The notes under the pieces were generated by a model. It was not told the origin of the DNA. It was given only the letters and a program-made list of their open reading frames with translations, and searched no databases. The position numbers and the translations under genes are program-made. Positions 3,653 to 5,560 of a stretch of DNA of 5,560 bases are shown in pieces. Source of the stretch: Candidatus Gastranaerophilales bacterium (GTDB taxonomy: Bacteria > Cyanobacteriota > Vampirovibrionia > Gastranaerophilales > Gastranaerophilaceae); the NCBI GenBank assembly GCA_944323095.1, contig CALURE010000109.1:1-5560 (forward strand), written 5' to 3'. Every line of letters starts with the position of its first letter. Within the stretch, counting starts at the first letter, position 1.

Positions 3653-5011
3653 TTATTTATTGTATTTCCCCGTTCTTTTATAGAAATCTTCAATAAATCC
3701 CGTATTGAAATTCCCGCTCATAAATACAGGATCTTCAATGATTTCCTGATGGAAAGGAATAGTTGTTTCCACACCGGTTATAACATACTCTTTCAATGCC
3801 CTGTACATTCTTCTGCGGGCTTCATTTCTAGTTCTGCCCCAGCAGATAAGCTTTCCTATCATTGAATCATAATAAGGCGGAATTGCATAATCCTGATATG
3901 CATGAGAATCAACTCTTACGCCAAATCCGCCGGGAGTAACATAGCCTGTAATGGTTCCCGGATTAGGCATAAAATCTTTTTCCGGATTTTCTGCATTAAT
4001 ACGGCATTCTATTGCATGACCGCGAAGTACAATTTCATCCTGAGTGAAATCAAGTTTTTCGCCTGACGCAATCATTATCTGCTCTCTGACTAAATCAATA
4101 TTGGAAATCATTTCAGTAACGCAGTGTTCAACCTGAATTCTTGTATTCATTTCCATAAAATACCATTTACCGTCATGGTCAAGTAAAAATTCGCAAGTTC
4201 CTGCGCTTTCATAATTTATAGCCTTTGCTGCCCTGACAGCTGCCGCTCCCATTTCTTTACGTGTTGCTTCATCAATAGCAGGAGACGGAGCTTCTTCAAG
4301 CAATTTTTGGTGGCGTCTTTGAATAGAGCAGTCCCTTTCACCTAAGTGAACAACATTTCCATACTGGTCTGCGAGAATTTGAACCTCAATATGACGCGGA
4401 TTTTCCAGATATTTTTCTGCATAAACGTCAGGATTACCAAAGAAATTCTGGGCCTCAGATTGACAAAGGTTCATATTAGTTTCCACATCGTCATCCGAAC
4501 GACAAATTCTCATACCTTTCCCGCCCCCGCCGGCTGTAGCTTTCAAAATAATCGGATAACCGACTTTATGCGCAAATTCTTTCACCTCCTCCGGTGTTTT
4601 CAAAATACCTGTTCCCGGTGTTACAGGAACATTATTTTCAATCATTGTCTTGCGGGCTGTTGCTTTATCACCCATTTTTCGCATAGCTTCAGCCGTAGGA
4701 CCGATAAACTTAATCCCGTGTTTTGCACAAATTTCAGCAAAATCCGCTCTTTCAGACATAAATCCGTAACCGGGGTGAATAGCATCTGCGCCTGACACAA
4801 TCGCTGCCGAAATTATCGCAGGAATGCTTAAATAACTTTTAGCGCTGGAAGCAGGTCCAATACAATAAGCCTCTGTTGCCAATCTTACATGAAGAGAATT
4901 TGCATCTGCCTGAGAATAAATTGCAACTGTCGGAATTCCGATTTCTCTGCAGGCTCTAATAATTCTAACCGCTATCTCGCCTCTGTTTGCTATTAATACT
5001 TTTCTAAACAT
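3653..5011 (-). CDS. accC: Acetyl-CoA carboxylase, biotin carboxylase subunit
   Basis: This 452-residue cytoplasmic enzyme carboxylates the biotin of AccB using ATP and bicarbonate, the first half-reaction of malonyl-CoA synthesis for fatty acids. The N-terminal domain starts FRKVLIANRGEIAVRIIRAC and has HPGYGFMSE (79-87). The ATP-grasp domain has K116, K157, the glycine-rich GGGGKGM loop (161-167) and HQK (234-236). The catalytic stretch is EMNTRIQVEH with E287, N289, R291, Q293 and E295. R337 in ECRINAE follows in the C-terminal domain. Length matches E. coli AccC (449), and it lacks the BCCP and carboxyltransferase domains of pyruvate or propionyl carboxylases. The ATG has AGGAAAG (5026-5020) 8 nt upstream. 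It follows accB by 72 bp; an attenuator-like hairpin lies in that gap. Every catalytic residue I looked for is present. Confidence 0.97.
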   Translation of the reverse strand: MFRKVLIANRGEIAVRIIRACREIGIPTVAIYSQADANSLHVRLATEAYCIGPASSAKSYLSIPAIISAAIVSGADAIHPGYGFMSERADFAEICAKHGIKFIGPTAEAMRKMGDKATARKTMIENNVPVTPGTGILKTPEEVKEFAHKVGYPIILKATAGGGGKGMRICRSDDDVETNMNLCQSEAQNFFGNPDVYAEKYLENPRHIEVQILADQYGNVVHLGERDCSIQRRHQKLLEEAPSPAIDEATRKEMGAAAVRAAKAINYESAGTCEFLLDHDGKWYFMEMNTRIQVEHCVTEMISNIDLVREQIMIASGEKLDFTQDEIVLRGHAIECRINAENPEKDFMPNPGTITGYVTPGGFGVRVDSHAYQDYAIPPYYDSMIGKLICWGRTRNEARRRMYRALKEYVITGVETTIPFHQEIIEDPVFMSGNFNTGFIEDFYKRTGKYNK

Positions 5012-5028
5012 ATTTTATACTTTCCTGT

Positions 5029-5062
5029 AAAAAGAAGGGGGGAACAAACTGTTCAACCCTTC
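5029..5062 (-). terminator. Hairpin plus U5 tract between accB and accC (possible attenuator)
   Basis: In the accB-accC transcript, GAAGGG (5062-5057) pairs with CCCUUC (5039-5034). After a 2x2 UU/CC internal loop, GAACA (5054-5050) pairs with UGUUC (5046-5042) around the loop GUU. Five U residues (5033-5029) follow directly. This is the shape of an intrinsic terminator, weakened by the internal loop. It sits just before the accC ribosome site (5026-5020). Partial termination or RNA processing here would give more AccB than AccC. Confidence 0.5.
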
Positions 5063-5086
5063 AACTTTTAAACCCTTAAACTTTTA
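5055..5086 (-). repeat. Two-copy 16-bp tandem repeat at the accB stop codon
   Basis: Plus-strand units AACCCTTCAACTTTTA (5055-5070) and AACCCTTAAACTTTTA (5071-5086) differ at one base. The second contains the accB stop codon (TAA, 5086-5084). The first supplies the left arm of the intercistronic hairpin, and the second carries the same AAGGGTT arm on the mRNA, so either could pair with the CCCUU strand. Confidence 0.75.
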
Positions 5087-5533
5087 TTCTATATACATTA
5101 AAACCTGACCGAATTCGACAGGCTGTCCGTCTTCTACACAAATTTCAACAACTTTGCCTGCAAATTCTGCTTCTATTTGATTCATTAATTTCATAGCCTC
5201 AACTATGCAGACTACATCACCTTCTTTAACAGTCTGACCGACTTTAACAAACGGATCGGCATCCGGAGAAGGTGCAGAATAGAATGTTCCAACCATAGGA
5301 GATGTTAAAGGTTTGCCTTTTTTAACTTCTTTTTGTTCAGCCGGAGCAGCCTGATTTAATGGAGCCGCCGGTACCGCCTGAGCAGCCGGAACTGCAACAG
5401 GAGCGGCTGCAACACCCATAACTTCTTTTCTCAACGTAATAGCCTGTTCGCCATCTTCAAGAGAAATTTCTGTCAGCGAATTATCAGCTAAAACTTTTGC
5501 TAATTTTTCAACATAATCTATATCAAATTTCAT
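5084..5533 (-). CDS. accB: Acetyl-CoA carboxylase, biotin carboxyl carrier protein
   Basis: This 149-residue protein carries the biotin that shuttles CO2 between AccC and the carboxyltransferase AccAD. The N-terminal part (1-37, KFDIDYVEKLAKVLADNSLTEI...LRKE) is the usual helix-and-strand region. An Ala/Pro-rich flexible linker follows (about 41-66). The C-terminal lipoyl/biotinyl domain (about 74-149) contains SPMVGTFYSAPSPDADPFV (78-96), the 'thumb' loop typical of AccB, and the biotinylation motif EAMKLMN, with Lys115 as attachment site. Length is close to E. coli AccB (156). The ATG has AGAAAGG (5546-5540) 6 nt upstream. The leader before the ATG resembles that of accC: both contain TTACAG, a purine-rich ribosome site and AAAATATG. 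Its promoter lies beyond the window, or an upstream gene is cotranscribed. Confidence 0.97.
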   Translation of the reverse strand: MKFDIDYVEKLAKVLADNSLTEISLEDGEQAITLRKEVMGVAAAPVAVPAAQAVPAAPLNQAAPAEQKEVKKGKPLTSPMVGTFYSAPSPDADPFVKVGQTVKEGDVVCIVEAMKLMNQIEAEFAGKVVEICVEDGQPVEFGQVLMYIE

Positions 5534-5560
5534 ATTTTGCCTTTCTGTAACTATTAAGTG

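Noticed and set aside
4346..4795. Plus-strand 149-codon open frame inside accC
   Set aside because: It lies antisense within a well-conserved accC, its residue composition is typical of a shadow frame, and it has no family match or ribosome site.

Overview
The window carries six protein genes: four complete genes and one cut gene on the minus strand, plus one complete gene on the plus strand. Base composition is AT-rich. The class III prepilin core of the pilin-like gene (FTLAEVLITLG...), its C-terminal DLNG...GKDIF and YPW motifs, and a short SprA/CJM1_0395-type metalloprotease are together reminiscent of gut non-photosynthetic Cyanobacteriota (Gastranaerophilales / 'Melainabacteria'). That assignment is an inference from protein style, held at moderate confidence.

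Layout, left to right. Positions 1-86 hold the first 28 codons of an unrecognised minus-strand gene, 15 bp downstream of a complete MATE-family efflux transporter (102-1418). Positions 1419-1945 are gene-free and contain the MATE promoter followed by a cluster of GC-rich palindromic intergenic repeats. Next comes a three-gene accessory block: a small putative zinc metalloprotease (1946-2353), a type IV pilin-like/pseudopilin protein (2434-3165), and a divergent XRE-type helix-turn-helix regulator (3232-3450). A second repeat cluster (about 3478-3643), made of the same three repeat families as the first, follows. The right side is the fatty-acid synthesis pair accC (3653-5011) and accB (5084-5533), transcribed accB then accC.

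How the parts work together. AccB carries biotin on Lys115 and AccC carboxylates it, which is the first half-reaction of acetyl-CoA carboxylase. A hairpin followed by five U residues lies between them and may lower accC relative to accB. The regulator and the pilin-like gene share a 66-bp divergent promoter region centred on a perfect TAATAT-N5-ATATTA inverted repeat, which suggests that the regulator controls itself and the pilin gene.

The most unusual points are: a 60-bp in-frame insertion or duplication in the pilin leader that gives two successive prepilin-type motifs with a perfect palindrome between them; matched repeat clusters on both sides of the accessory block; and two copies of one repeat whose only differences are compensatory base-pair changes. 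I see no convincing complete new defence or mobile system, tRNA, rRNA or CRISPR array here.
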